From Tricholoma matsutake (taxonomy: Eukaryota > Basidiomycota > Agaricomycetes > Agaricales > Tricholomataceae): a DNA stretch of 64,000 bases. Below, piece by piece: positions 1 through 11,128 of this stretch (position 1 is the first letter of the stretch; the number at the start of each line of letters is the position of its first letter). The notes under the pieces are model-generated. The model had not been told where the DNA came from. It ran no database searches and saw nothing but the letters and a program-made list of their open reading frames with translations. A program made the position numbers and the translations under genes. The stretch lies in contig AP026538.1 of the NCBI GenBank assembly GCA_026075535.2, positions 13,276,337 to 13,340,336 of the forward strand. Direction: 5' to 3'.

Positions 1-39
1 TCGAAGTCCACTAGGAAAGGTGGGGGAGTGTAAAGACCT
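1..39 (+). mobile_element. Right terminus of a composite TIR element entering from the left
   Basis: The sequence ends in GGGGGAGTGTAAAGACCT at 22-39, the reverse complement of the left ends seen at 9975 and 29636. The body lies outside the window. The sequence that follows is the middle of another element's right arm, so this copy was inserted into that arm. The match to the family terminus is read directly; the nesting is inferred from the comparison with 5998-6103. Confidence 0.6.
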
Positions 40-156
40 CAAAAGCTTGGAACTTGTAAGATATCAAATTGACCCAGATTCTGCATACAGACTAGCTTGG
101 ACTCCACACAGTCCATGCGGAGTCTGCTAGGACATGTGGGGCACTGTCAATTACTG
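40..156 (+). mobile_element. Right arm of a second composite TIR element
   Basis: Positions 41-156 match the right arm of element 5 (about 5998-6103) nearly base for base, including the AAGCTTGGAACTTGTAAGAT block and the end ATGTGGGGCACTGTCAATTACTG. The arm stops at 156 where the F-box-like reading frame begins, so this element interrupted that gene. Its tRNA-like head is not visible because the element ending at 39 occupies that position. Confidence 0.6.
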
Positions 157-719
157 TCATTGAGATGCAGGTGTAAATGTTTGAGGTTTGGGAATGTGGG
201 TAGATTGACAATGTGAGTGAAGTCAGATGCAATGGTCAGGCTAAATGATCTGATAGTTCCTGCAATATGAGGCTTTTGCAGTCTAGCAAACATGGAACAT
301 ATGTCCTCTGTGGGTACTGCCAAGCAACGAGTGAACATCATCGTTAGCATGATAGGGAAAGGAGTTGCCGACTGCAAAGCATTCACATGATCTGCCCACA
401 TGCTGAACGAGTCAATGGCTTCCTGGAAGTTGACTGCCAGTCCATCATATGTCTGTCCCTCAAACTCTGTGGTAAATGTTTTGTAGGGGTTGCAGGCCTC
501 CAGACTTGGGGCACTGAACAGGTCGCGGAATTGGGGGCTGGTGTGATGAATAGCTAACCAGTCCTTGTGTATGATATGCCTGTCTACTTGGAAGACAAGG
601 TCGTTGAGGATGTCCAGATAATAGTTTATGATCTTCTGCAGCAGCTCCATTGGAAATGACATCTGTTCTGGCATGACAGCCATGACTGCAGGCATCCTTA
701 TAGGCATTGCCTTGACCAT
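157..719 (-). pseudogene. F-box-like protein, 3' truncated
   Basis: A 188-codon frame reads leftward and runs straight into the mobile element end at 156. Near the N terminus a stretch beginning MSFPMELLQKIINYYLDIL resembles the F-box-like motif (short Pro-x-Glu-x-Leu helix start) that opens many basidiomycete F-box/leucine-rich proteins. The last readable part (PNLKHLHLHL) looks like the start of a leucine-rich section, which fits the family layout. Such proteins normally recruit substrates to SCF ubiquitin ligases. The C-terminal repeats are missing here, so it is probably non-functional. The most likely start is the Met about 19 residues into the frame, next to the motif. The assignment is by eye and could be wrong. 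Confidence 0.4.
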
Positions 720-968
720 ATTTGGAGAGGGCCCTTCTTAATACTCTGTCATGCATCTGGTTCTTTCCAGGATTTGACCTACCCCTCTGGCGTTACATAG
801 TATGTGGTGCATGTGCTGCTCTTAAATACCATTTGTCTGATGCAGGCATCTTCTCAGTGCTTGCATTCATCCATGCTGCCAACCATCCCAGACGAAGAGG
901 CCCCTACTCATATATTTACCTTCTATCTTGTTAGTCCCTGCTTCTGACTTTGCTATTACAGTTCCAGC
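720..968. other. No gene recognised
   Basis: Only short uninformative frames are present between the F-box-like fragment and the candidate LTR. Confidence 0.4.
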
Positions 969-1730
969 TGTTAGGAAACCACCCCATTACCTAATAAAAT
1001 TTCATTTTTATTTTATTATGTCAAATTACGCTACATTACATTAAATGATGCCAAATGATGCTGCACTTTGATAGCATGAGAATTTTATTTTGCATGCATC
1101 AATATGTATGCGCATGTACGAGTGCGTCGGTAACAACAATGTACAATATATGTAACATAGTATATAAACCCTAAATATATGCCTAGGGGACCCCAGTTGT
1201 GTTCTCTTAGGTATTCCACCTACACTTTCGGTGTGAAAGGCCTTTCTCAACCAACTCATCTATTAATAACCCCTTGCATCAGAACCATCAGTTCCCCCAT
1301 TGCGAGCGCGGATCCTGCCCCCTTCTTGTAGAGAGAACCCACATGGTCTTAGCTAGCAGATAGTGGGTGTCGCCCTAACAGAAGAACACAACTTCCCATA
1401 TCAGTGTGCCTTCTCTTACTTGCACATACATCATTGTTTCACTGTGCCACATCCAATTACTCATCCTTTCAGCATGAGCTGGAAGTACTTGTATATACAT
1501 AATCTACCTTTTCTTTCATAAGCCAACGCCAGGCCTCACCTTACATTGTGACCGCCAGTGATTGAGAGGCAGCGCTCATCATTAGGACAGCTGCAACCAG
1601 ACAACCGATTGGATCTGGTTTAGTTACGATTTACATCACTCTATTTGGACGACTATTTTAGTTACAAGCCGAATTCAGTGATATCTCCGAGATCAGGCAC
1701 TGTTGGAAGGGTTATTGATCCGAAGTGTCA
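969..1730 (+). repeat. Candidate 5' LTR of a Gypsy-type element
   Basis: The block starts TGTTAGGAAACC and ends GAAGTGTCA, giving TG...CA ends, and is followed at once by a plausible primer binding site and then by gag. It contains a TATA-like AGTATATAAACC near 1160-1171. No second copy lies in the window, so the boundaries are inferred from the ends and from the downstream gag alone. Confidence 0.45.
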
Positions 1731-1748
1731 AATTAGGCGCCCGACAAA
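1731..1748 (+). promoter_or_regulatory. Candidate primer binding site
   Basis: AATTAGGCGCCCGACAAA directly follows the putative LTR end. The GGCGCCCGA core resembles the primer-site sequences complementary to tRNA 3' ends in many LTR elements. The tRNA was not identified. Confidence 0.35.
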
Positions 1749-1854
1749 CAACAAATGATTGACAAACAATTGATGAACGATTGACAAACCATCACGTGAC
1801 CCGTAAACATTTGGAGAGGTTCCGAAGAAAAAATTCTTGAATTTGTTGAAGAAG

Positions 1855-2935
1855 TGATTCATCACAGATCTCCGAACCCTCAACTTCTAATCCCGGCCCT
1901 AATCCTGTTCCCACACCAGCACTAGAGGCGAAAATTGATGCGCTTACAGCACAAATGTCGCAATTAGTGTCAGTGTTGGCAGCATCACAGCCCAGTACAG
2001 CCAGAGACAACAGTAGAAAGAGATGATGAGATGGAGGAGATGGTGGAGTGGATGTTGCAGGAGGATGAGATGGTGGAGAAATCTGGAAATGGAAAAGCAC
2101 GCTTACCTAAGTACATGCCCCCACAAATCTTTGACGGTACCATGGAGAATACAAAATCCTTCATCAACTCTATAGTACTGTACATCCATGGGAGGAAGCC
2201 AGAGTTTTGTACAGCCGAGTCTAGGATTATATTTGCTCTCTCATACATTCAGGGGGGGAAAGCACAGTTCTGGAGAAATGAAGCTATTAATCAAATTGCC
2301 GCAGGAAATAAACCATTTGCAACCTTCAAGGAATATTGGAGGCACAGTTTGGAGACCCTAATCCAACGGCAACAGCCAATGCTAAATTAAAGACCATGCG
2401 CCAAGGTTCCCTAATGGTGGATGAATTTATTTTGCAATTCAAAGCTGAAGCTTTGCAGATGGATATGGGAGAAGCTGCATTGGTAGAGTTTTTGAAAGCA
2501 GGATTAAGTCCCTCTTTATTCAAGTCTATCTACCAACTACCTTCTATGCCAGAGAAGTTGGATGAGTGGTATAATTGGGCAATGCACCTTGACCAGCAAT
2601 ATCAGCAGGAACAGGCAGAGTCAAAGTTGATGTACAGAAGTAGTAAATTTGGAAAGGCATCAGGAAGAAAGTCTGAGAAAGGAAAGGCACCTCAGGTGCA
2701 AGCTCCGAGGGCACAGCCACTGGCCATGGCAGTGACACCTATAGTTACAGAGTCAGCAGCACCAGCAGAGGCAATGGAGGCAACATACAAGGGTGGAACA
2801 GACTTGGCTTCAGTGAGCTGTGCCTCCCTGCGCTTATGCATGTCCATAATTTTGAGGGGTGTTGTGCACAAGATGAGCAAGCTAAGAACTAATGCACAGG
2901 ATTACGAGTTGCAAGTTGGTGTTAATCAAGTGTGA
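1855..2935 (+). pseudogene. Gypsy-type gag remnant
   Basis: Three overlapping frames make up a gag-like protein. First comes a Ser/Pro-rich leader with a short helix (ALEAKIDALTAQMSQLVSVL). Next is a capsid-like section with the usual order 'PPQIFDG...SFINSI', 'IIFALSYIQGGKAQFW' and 'FATFKEYW'. After a frameshift near 2335 follow 'LEAQFGDPN', 'MVDEFILQFKAEA' and 'AALVEFLKAGLSPSLF'. The C terminus is Lys-rich with no zinc knuckle. It would form the capsid of an LTR retrotransposon. Protease and polymerase are not found downstream, so the element is truncated after gag. Confidence 0.75.
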
Positions 2936-3120
2936 TTATCAGACTAAGGTATTACAAACAATACTGTAGACTTAAATATGCAGAAACAGAACATAGGTAG
3001 TATGCTAAAGATAGCACAGAACAGAATAAGGAAGTAGAAGTGGAACAAGATTTCAAGTTGGAAAGAAGTCAGAACAGGAAAATGAAGCGTAGAATGAAGG
3101 CATAATTGTGGTTATAACAG

Positions 3121-4315
3121 CTATTTACACATTGCCAGGGATGCAAAATTATCAGTGCCCTCTGTTGGGAGCCCAACATACAACCAGGACCTTCCTGCCA
3201 ATATAATAAGTGCCTGCTGGCCGCTGGACAGTTGTGACATGAGTGATAATATGGACAGGCTCAATAATACTAAGGTTGTTAGAGGGGAGTGCATCAACAA
3301 TTTGTACCATAAGTCCAGGGTGGTGTATGAATGGTGCTGCCTCTCCTCTTGTGTAGATAGTGATTGATGTGAGTGGACTCTTATAAAGGTGTGCATTATT
3401 CCCTCCAGTGGAAGTCTCCAAATGTTTTGAATGAATCCTGTATCATGAGCCTGTGTCAATGGATTGTAGAGCTTTATAGCACTGTTTGCTTTATGTGACT
3501 TTTCACAGCTGAATGTGCACTCATCATGGTGCACCTGCAAAAGATGCTGGGCTTGTGGAGGGAGAATAATGGCATTTGGCGGATGGGGAAGATCAGAGTA
3601 AGCTCAGTATGGTCTTCCTGTCTGGTGAAGATAATTAAGCAGATTGTTATAATCTACTTCAAGAAGGCAAGGTGCCTTTGCTAGAATATCTGCCACTTCT
3701 GTAGGATGGAGAGGTACTGGATGGTCATCCATGGCCATGTCTCCTGGCTCAAGAATATCACTTAATTCTTTTAAATGATCTTCACTGTGCAGTAAAGCAT
3801 CTACACATGCTTGACGACTCATCAGATGAAGCATTGTAAGATCTAAATCCCCTCATCTTGGTATTAGCTATCAAATTTTGAGCAAAATAATTGAAACACA
3901 TATGGAGATGATAATTGGTGTTCATTTTTTGCAACTTTCCATTCATTCATTCACCTGGAAACTCACTAAAAGAAGCCAAAGGACCCCAATATTTGAGAAG
4001 AGCACCATTATGCATTGCATAATGATGGTTTGGCTTGGATGGACAATGTGGAAAAAGTTGTTGAATAGCAGTTCAATATTGAATATAATGCTGAGTATAG
4101 GCATCAGCATCAGCATTGGAGGTTTGATATGCAGCTACAATATTTGTTGCTGCAACAACATGATAGAAGCAGTAGAAGTGCTGGTGGTGGACATTTGTGG
4201 CAGTAGTCATGTACCAGAATTCAGGAATAATGAGGGGAAAGATACATGTGAAGAGGGTGAGAGATTCCTGAGCTTTGAGCTTGTCATGGCTTGGTGGTCT
4301 TTGTATCCATGTTGG
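3121..4315 (-). pseudogene. Tnp2-type transposase, C-terminal part
   Basis: Read leftward from 4315, the frame continues the transposase broken off at 6113: it opens with IQRPPSHDKLKAQ and goes on to a region with PNHHYAMHNGALLKYWGPL and FSEFPGE followed by NGKLQKMNTN. This order is typical of the C-terminal half of fungal Tnp2-like transposases. Several frameshifts and stops follow, and the last readable stretches (HHDECTFSCEKSHKANSAIKL, then HTFIRVHS) lie at 3390-3540. Element 5 separates this half from the N-terminal half, with a 9 bp target duplication at the junction. Family membership is recognised by eye; the joining of halves follows directly from the duplication and the continued frame. 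Confidence 0.75.
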
Positions 4316-4639
4316 AGGTCTTTACTGTGCCCCACATATTCCAAGCCAGTCCGCGTGGAATTTGGTGGACTCCGCATGGACTAGCTCGGATTCCGCACAG
4401 ACTAGCTCAGACTGGACCTACTCATTTGGCTCAAATGTCCTGTATATTGCTCGGACTCCTAGAGAGTCTGAATGGACTTTTGTGGAGTCCAAGCTATTTT
4501 TGGACTTTTACTCGGAGTGCACACAGACTTTGTCTGAGCAACATCAATTTACTTGGACTCAGACACAGATACATGTCCGAGTTGAGTCCGAGTTGAGTCT
4601 GTGGATGCACAACAGAGGCTTAGCTGACTACAGAAAAAT

Positions 4640-4725
4640 TATGCATTAAAGTAGAATCAAACCCCAAGCCTTGTCGCCAAGCATAAATAATGCAGTTAAC
4701 CACTACACCACAGAGCCGTTGTAAG
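4640..4725 (-). repeat. tRNA-like head (left type) of element 5
   Basis: On the minus strand there is a box A-like TGGTGTAGTGGTTA (4697-4710) and a box B-like GGGTTTGATTC (4654-4664), 32 nt apart. This is the internal Pol III promoter layout of tRNA-derived repeats. No acceptor stem closes, so it is not a functional tRNA gene. Transcription would run outward through the array to the element end. Confidence 0.65.
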
Positions 4726-4946
4726 TAAGTGCAAACAAATGCATTATCTAACTGTATTTAAATCATGTGACTCACATGCAAGTTCAAGATGCGTCAACAA
4801 TCATTGTTGATGTTGATCACCACCATCACTCTTGATGCTGCTGCCTCCCACCTCCCTCTACCACCACCACTTCCCAGTCAGCCCCTGCCTCCGACGCCTC
4901 TTGCACCAACAACAACAAACAGCAAACTAGCCGAGCTGATGCAAAA

Positions 4947-5050
4947 GGACCCAATGAGCCAAGCCGACACAAGTCATTTGGGCCCCTAGTAAGTGTTTTT
5001 TTGTGCTTTTTGTTTTATCAATCAACTAATTGTATTTCATTGCTTTTTAG
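4947..5050 (+). other. H2 hairpin plus intron-like segment of element 5
   Basis: A hairpin pairs GGACCCAATGA (4947-4957) with TCATTTGGGCCC (4974-4985). Four bases later a GTAAGT donor opens a 62 nt segment (4989-5050) with an ACTAATT branch-like site and a CTTTTTAG acceptor. Size and signals fit basidiomycete introns. No coding frame needs it, so splicing of a non-coding transcript is an inference. Confidence 0.6.
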
Positions 5051-5332
5051 GTTGTATGCTACTGGGGACAACCTGCCATGACAAAAAATGCGCAACCCAT
5101 GCCCATGCCCACCCAATCCCCTCCTCCCCATTCAAACAGGATGTGAGGCTGTCGACATGGGCTAGGAGGGTGCCCAGGGATGCCGTGAGACCCCAGAAGG
5201 GGGATACCTGCCTAGTAAGCACCCACCAACCTCCGTAATCGCACCACGTCGCACTGATGCACCCATACCCCCCCCCCAAAATAAATCAATACAGAAACCC
5301 AAATGGGGGACGATGGTGACAAATGATGACAA

Positions 5333-5635
5333 GCCACCCACCCCCAGCCTCACAAGCAACTGCTCATGGGGTGGAACATGGGTGGAACAATGCCCAGATG
5401 CAGGGAAAGGAGACGATGACAATGCACCACCCACCCCCAGCCTCACGAGCAACTGCTCGTGGGGTGGATCATGGGTGGAACAACAACAATGACAAGCCAC
5501 CCACCCCCAGCCTCACGAGCAACTGCTTGTGGGGTGGATAGTGGGTGGAACAACACCTAGGTGCAGGGATAGGAGACGACAGTGCACCACCCGCCCCCAG
5601 CCTCACGAGCAACTGCTCGTGGGGTTGTGGGGTGG
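5333..5635. repeat. Four tandem H1 hairpins of element 5
   Basis: A unit of roughly 70-95 bp with the core CACGAGCAACTGCTCGTG is repeated at 5351, 5444, 5514 and 5604. The core forms an 8 bp stem (CACGAGCA/TGCTCGTG) with a two-base centre, flanked by C-rich and G-rich strands (CCACCCCC ... GGGGTGG). Confidence 0.8.
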
Positions 5636-5876
5636 GTTTTTTTTAAATTTTCTTTCTTTTAGCCCTCCCCCACATTTCAGGGGGAGTTTTTTTTTTAAAT
5701 CTCTAGTTTGTAATGTAGTTATTATTAGTTTTTTTTGTATTTCTTTGATTGTATTGTATACTCGTTAGACATGAGGGATGCAGTTAATAAAATTTATTTG
5801 TTCAATTTTTGAGAGATAAATACTTGAGTTTGAGTTTGACTGTCATAAATAAACTATGTGATTACTAACAAATAAT

Positions 5877-5960
5877 TCTCCTGTGGCTCAACTGGTTGAT
5901 CACATGTGTTTAGTTTGTTGTGTAATGACTTGGAGGTCTTGGGTTCAATCCTTGCTCTGC
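5877..5960 (+). repeat. tRNA-like head (right type) of element 5
   Basis: Box A-like TGGCTCAACTGG (5884-5895) and box B-like GGTTCAATCC (5942-5951) match the Pol III consensus well. The same head recurs at 13075, 26443 and, inverted, at 48695-48765. Confidence 0.7.
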
Positions 5961-6103
5961 ACACCTATATTTTGTAGGCACAACTTTCATAAAGTCTGAA
6001 AAGCTTGGAACTTGTAAGATATCAAATTGACCCAGATTCTGCATACAGACTAGCTCGGACTCCACACAGTCCCCTAGGACATGTGGGGCACTATAAATTA
6101 CTG

Positions 6104-8048
6104 CCATGTTGGAAGAGTGATATCATGAATGCAATTTCTTATTGCTTGTAGCTCAGTTTCTGTGAAGCTAAAAGGCAAAGGGTCAACAGGAATATAGTTA
6201 TCATCATCATCATCATAATTGAAGTCATATGCATAGCGATTTGTGTGGCTCTGTGTGGTGGCTGTAGGTGTTGATGATGAGGATGAGTCTGATAATTCAG
6301 AAGAAGATGGTGAGGGAGACATAGGTGGTGGTATATGGTGCATTGCCATTGCAGCCTCAAGATTATATTTAGCTGCTTCTTGAAAAAGGTCATCCAATTC
6401 TTCAGCAGAATCTGATACATCTGCTTCACTCCACTGCTCATCCTTTTCCACCTCTTTAACTTTTTGGCTTTCATCCTCATCCCGTCCGATTCCCCAGAGT
6501 GCACAAAGATGATGCTGTAAAACACCCTCAAGCCAGTTATGCATAAAACCTAGTACAACATGTTTGACTGGATCCCAATATGGAAGATTATGCAGTGGAG
6601 TCCATCGCACACCAGTTGTCTTTTGCAGAGCATTCCGACCAGCTTTGGTTGTCTGATGCAACCATGCCTCTGCCTGTGCTCACACCTGTGCACCATTACA
6701 GAGTTCCCAAGATTGAATATTGAGATCCTCTAGCTGATCACTGGTGCAGAGGCAGAAAGAACAGAACATTGTAGCACCATGTCCCAAAAAGCCAGTAGCC
6801 TTGCAACTTCCCTCAAGATCAGCAATCACAGGTGCAATTTTTGCTTTCACAGAGATGCCATCAGGATGTCTAGATGTTGGCAAATTTTGGCCTGGTGCAG
6901 CACCATACTTGGCAACAGATTTAATAACAGGTTCAAGAAGATGAGAGATGGTTGTGGGGTCAGGAAGATGGGGAGGAGGTGTGAGACCAACAATAAATGT
7001 ATTCTCAAATCGATACCAAAGATGAAAAGGTAAGTTCAAGCAATAAAGCAGGATTGCTCCACAAGACACTTTTTGCCTATAGATAAAATAAGCTGTGTCA
7101 CAGTCTATGCAGAATTTGTTAATAACTTACCAGCAATCTTATTGGTATAAGGATTGAACCAATCAATATAGATTCCAAATATTAGATGATAAGGAGACTG
7201 TAGAAAACCCTGCAAGTCATCCCAAGCAGGACTATCCTGGATATCATTCATAGTGGCACCAAAGGCAGCTGGTATATGGTTTCTGTGGTGGTTGAAAGCC
7301 TCATGAAGGCTGTCTTCAATGACCTTGGAAGATAAAAAGAACTGAAGCCAAGAATCAAAGGATTGTGTAGTGTATAGATGACATGGGACCCATTTAGGCC
7401 CATTTGGAGTATTCTGAGTTGTCCAGAGTTTTGTGTTACAGGATTGTGATCTTGGGGATGCCTTCCACTGATATTGCCAAGGAATAGGATGAGAAAAGAG
7501 GGAAAAGCACTTGGGGCAGCATGCTGTCCAAATGATTTCTGGCTCTGAGCAGTGAAGCTGATATGCTGTACAGACATCATGAGGAAGTTTGATGTTTGGA
7601 AGCTTGACATTGAGTCCAGATGATGAAAGAGCAACCTCAACAATAGAGAGAGTCACAGAAATAATAAGTTGAAGTCCTTGTAGAATTTTGTTGGTGATAG
7701 AATGACTCACACCAGCTCTATTGTGGAGCCAGATGACAAGGAGGCAGATCATCTTTGTGATAAGTACTGTAGAAAAGTTGATATCTGCATAATTACTATT
7801 AGTCTTGATCTAACAATAACAATGTAGCACTTACCTGTGGGAGAATTAGAAGCTCTAGAATGTTTTGGCGATGGGCTTGGGGATGAAGATTGCTGCTTCC
7901 CCTTTGCCAGTTGTGAAACAGGCCGTTTGTCCTGTTTCTCATGCTTCAAACGGGTAGAACCATCAACATACTGTCCTGGCTGTTCAACACCATTGATGAA
8001 GATGGTTTTTGTGCTACAAATTGTGCAGTTACATATGACTGGAGGCAT
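6104..8048 (-). pseudogene. Tnp2-type transposase, N-terminal part
   Basis: The Tnp2 family (CACTA-type cut-and-paste transposases) is recognised from ordered blocks. A Cys-rich N terminus (CNCTIC, then ...DGSTRLKHEKQD) comes first. Then 'SCGAILLYCLNLPFHLWYRF' and 'PHLPDPTTI', 'RHPDG', 'AKIAPVIADLEGSCKATGF' with 'MFCSFC', and finally 'GVRWTPLHNLPYWDPVKH' with 'FMHNWLEGVLQHH'. The frame needs introns: one at 7834-7767 (68 nt, CAGGTAAGT donor, CTACAG acceptor) and a short one starting at 7130, with a CACAG acceptor at 7093 keeping the frame. A TGA at 6680-6682 interrupts it where CGA would fit. Element 5 then cuts the gene at 6112. The gene is dead. Confidence 0.8.
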
Positions 8049-8308
8049 GGTGAACTTGGTGAAGCCTCAGTGAAGGAAAAGAGGGGGAAAGAATGACAGC
8101 TGTTTTGGACCATTTTAATAGAAACATCAAAATTGGTTGCTATTGTAACTGATGTACATCCTCTAACCATCCCATGCAACAGTCTGATGCCTGTCACCAT
8201 AGTCACTATCATGAACCTATTGATTTAAACAGATATTTGTTTGTAAAACGAAGCATCAATCCAAGTGCTCAATTTGGTAGGATTATGTAATAAGGTGCAA
8301 ACTCCAGT

Positions 8309-8361
8309 CAACCATGAGTCAACTGTGAGTCAACTACAAGTCAACTGCGAGTCAACTGCCT
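8309..8361. repeat. Short tandem repeat GTCAACTGNGA
   Basis: An 11 bp AGTCAACTGTG-type unit is repeated about five times with small changes. Confidence 0.5.
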
Positions 8362-8388
8362 TGGAACATGCCCATTGTGAAAAAGAGT

Positions 8389-9510
8389 AGTCATGCACCC
8401 CATATGTTCACCATACTAAAGCCAGGGAATATTGGAAGCATTGAAGTGTTGTTTATTCGATACTGTCAAACTACTCTATGGGAAGTATAAGAAGAAATTT
8501 GATAAACTGAGAAAGTATTATTAGCAGATGTCTGCACATGCAGGTCTGCTGTTGCAAGTATCTACTTCCATGTCTGAGTACCTACATGTCCACTGGCAGG
8601 TATCTACTCAGGTACTCACTTGCACATCCAAGTTGTATGTCCAAGTACTTACTCAAGTACTTACTGGCACCTATTTGAGTACTGACTAGTACTTGCCAGT
8701 GTATATCCAAGTACTTACTCAAGTATCTACTGGAACCTATTCAAGTTTAAGTACTCACTTGTATATCCAAGTACCTACTTGAATGTCCAGGTATCTACTC
8801 AGGTACTTACATTCCTCCAAGTTGTATGTCCAAGTACTTACTCAAGTACCTACTTGCAACTATTTGAGTACTTACTTGCATATCCAAATACCTACTTTAT
8901 ATCTACCTGCATGTTCAGGTATCTACTCAAGTACTCACTTGCACATCCAAGTACTTACTCAAGTACCTACTGTTACCATATCCAAGTACTTACTCAAGTA
9001 CCTGCTGGTACCTATTTGAGTACTTATTTGTATATCCAAGTACCTACCAGTGGTTATTTGAGTATTTACTTGTATGTCCAAGCAGTGCCTACTAGTATCT
9101 ATTTGAGTACTTACTTGTATATCCAAGTACCTACTTGATATCTACTTGTGTGTCCAGGTATGTACTCAAGTACCACTTGCACATCCAAGTTGTACATCCA
9201 AGTACTTACTCAGGTACCTAGTACTGGCACCTATTGGAGTACTCACCTGCACATCCTGGTACTTACTCAAGTACCTACTGTTAACTATTTGAGTCCTATA
9301 TCAAAGTACCTACTTGATATATACTTGTGTGTCCAGGTATCTACTCAAGTACTTACTTGCACATCCAAGTTGTACATCCAAGCACTTCCTGAAGTACCTA
9401 TTTGAGTACCATCTTGACCTACTTGCATATCTGAGTACTAGTACCTTCTTCCATGACCAGGTATTTACTTGAGTACTTACTTGAATGTCTGAGTACATAT
9501 CTGAGTACTA
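8389..9510. repeat. GTAC-rich foldback repeat, copy A, left arm
   Basis: The arm starts at AAAAAGAGTAGTCATGCACC and is built from diverged units of the type CAAGTACTTACTCAAGTACC. Near 9510 the orientation switches and the complement follows, so the arm pairs with 9511-9974 joined to 11960-12540. A second copy of this arm lies at 40722-41968. Open frames here (Tyr/Ser/Thr/Leu-rich) are by-products of the repeat. Confidence 0.75.
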
Positions 9511-9974
9511 GTACCTGCCAGTACTAGGTACCTGAGTAAGTACTTGAATGTACAACTTGGATGTGCAAGTAAGTACTTGAGTAGATACTTGGACACACAA
9601 GTATATATCAAGTAGGTACTTTGATATACAAGTAAGGACTCAAATAGGTAACAGTAGGTACTTGAGTAAGTACCAGGATGTGCAGGTGAGTACTCCAATA
9701 GGTGCCAGTACTAGGTACCTGAGTAAGTACTTGGATGTACAACTTGGATGTGCAAGTGGTACTTGAGTACATACCTGGACACACAAGTAGATATCAAGTA
9801 GGTACTTGGATATACAAGTAAGTACTCAAATAGATACTAGTAGGCACTGCTTGGACATACAAGTAAATACTCAAATAACCACTGGTAGGTACTTGGATAT
9901 ACAAATAAGTACTCAAATAGGTACCAGCAGGTACTTGAGTAAGTACTTGGATATGGTAACAGTAGGTACTTGAG
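9511..9974. repeat. GTAC-rich foldback, right arm part 1
   Basis: This is the reverse complement of about 8960-9510. It ends at the 10 bp GGTACTTGAG that is duplicated on the other side of element 1. Confidence 0.75.
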
Positions 9975-10199
9975 AGGTCTTTACACTCCCCCCCCCAATC
10001 TGAGCGGAGTCCGCTTGGACACTCGGACTTTGCTCAGACTTCTTTGGCTGAAAGTCCTGCCAAACTAAATGTCCAGTCTGAGCTGAGTCCGAGATGAGTC
10101 CTCGGACTGCCCGAGTGTCCGAGCGGAGTCCGAGTAGACCAGCACTCGTACAGTCCTAGGACTGTCCGAGTTGCTTATATAATTGACTGAAAAATCAAT

Positions 10200-10285
10200 G
10201 GCTACCGCAGGGATTGAACCCTCATAGTCACATGATAAAGTACAATTAAGGCAGAGATATAACCGTTAGACTGAAGCATCATTAC
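10200..10285 (-). repeat. tRNA-like head (left type) of element 1
   Basis: Minus-strand box B-like GGGTTCAATCCC (10210-10221) and box A-like TGCTTCAGTCTAACGGTTA (10260-10278). The same head is in element 2 at 29890-29980. Confidence 0.65.
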
Positions 10286-10431
10286 AGGTAAGTAGTTATA
10301 TCTCTCTATGTACTGCCCCGGCTGTGATGACAAATCAACACAGCCGCGTCATCAACAACACTGGCACATCACCTTCAATGGTGCCACCTCCTCCTTACCT
10401 CCTACCCCAATAACCAACAATGGGCTCACTT

Positions 10432-10495
10432 GTAAGTGTTTTTTTATATGATTTTTGTTGTTTTGTTTAACTAACTGAATTTTCCTTAATCATAG
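10432..10495 (+). other. Intron-like segment 1 of element 1
   Basis: GTAAGTG donor, CTAAC branch site at 10471-10475 and ATAG acceptor give a 64 nt intron-like unit. A related but donor-damaged copy is in element 2 (about 30207-30270). Confidence 0.6.
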
Positions 10496-10580
10496 GTTTT
10501 ATCTATGTTATAGCGATGTCGCAGCCTCAAAACCACGACAATGGGGGACACAGCCACCACCCTAGGACCCCGAACCACTG

Positions 10581-11095
10581 CCACAAGCAACTTCTCATGG
10601 GGTGGGAATGGGTACAACTGCAAAATGGCAGGACAACGGCGATGCCGACTTGGCCAAACGGAACGACAATGCAACGAGGTGACTGGAGACGACTGGGACT
10701 GGGAGATGGAATGACAAGGGGACGAGTGGGAAACAATGAAAGGAAGGCAAAGCAAACAAAGCAAACAACATCTCTTGGGCTGTTGGTAAGTTTTTTTCTT
10801 CTTGTTTTTGTTATTAACAAACTTTTTTAGGTATTATCTAGTACTGCTGACAACAACGAGCACTCAGAACCACTGCTGCGAGCAGCTGCTCACGGGGTGG
10901 GAATAGGTGCAACTTTGAAATGACAAGAACGGCTGCCCTGACAGAACAAGCCCCCACCCCCAGCCCTCACGCACGCAGGACACACCACCTGCCTCCAGCC
11001 TCACGAGCAACTGCTTGTGGGGTGGGTGGAATGACAACGATGCCAGGGAATGACAACATCACCTGCCCCAGCCCTACAAGCCACTGCTCGTAGGG
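10581..11095. repeat. Four dispersed H1 hairpins of element 1
   Basis: H1 cores lie at 10581-10602, 10877-10897, 11002-11019 and 11072-11095. The second (GCGAGCAGCTGCTCAC) is close to a perfect palindrome. The fourth has stem CCCTACAAGC/GCTCGTAGGG, while the element 2 counterpart has CCCTATGAGC/GCTCATAGGG, so one pair has changed on both sides. Confidence 0.75.
10768..10830 (+). other. Half H2 and intron-like segment 2 of element 1
   Basis: The 3' arm ACATCTCTTGGGC of H2 precedes a GTAAGT donor at 10786. A TTTTTTAG acceptor ends the segment at 10830 (45 nt). The 5' arm of the hairpin is decayed. Confidence 0.5.
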
Positions 11096-11128
11096 TGGAC
11101 GACGGGTGGAATGATGATGATTAGGGGA

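Larger units (their letters stand above)
4316..6103 (+). mobile_element. Composite TIR element 5 (1788 bp) inserted in the Tnp2-like gene
   Basis: Left end AGGTCTTTACTGTGCCCCACAT and right end ATGTGGGGCACTATAAATTACTG are inverted repeats. The 9 bp CCATGTTGG flanks both sides (4307-4315 and 6104-6112), and removing one copy plus the element restores the transposase frame. In order: AGTCCGAG-like array, outward tRNA-like head on the minus strand, Ser/Pro-poor C-rich spacer, hairpin H2, an intron-like segment, four H1 hairpins in tandem, an AT-rich spacer, then an outward tRNA-like head on the plus strand and a second array. It has no transposase, so it must have been moved by another element; the 9 bp duplication suggests a Mutator-like one. 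Confidence 0.8.

Noticed and set aside
4989..5050. Intron-like segments as introns of a protein-coding gene
   Set aside because: No open frame continues across them with matching phase; the flanks are hairpins and C-rich repeats. They may still be spliced as non-coding RNA.
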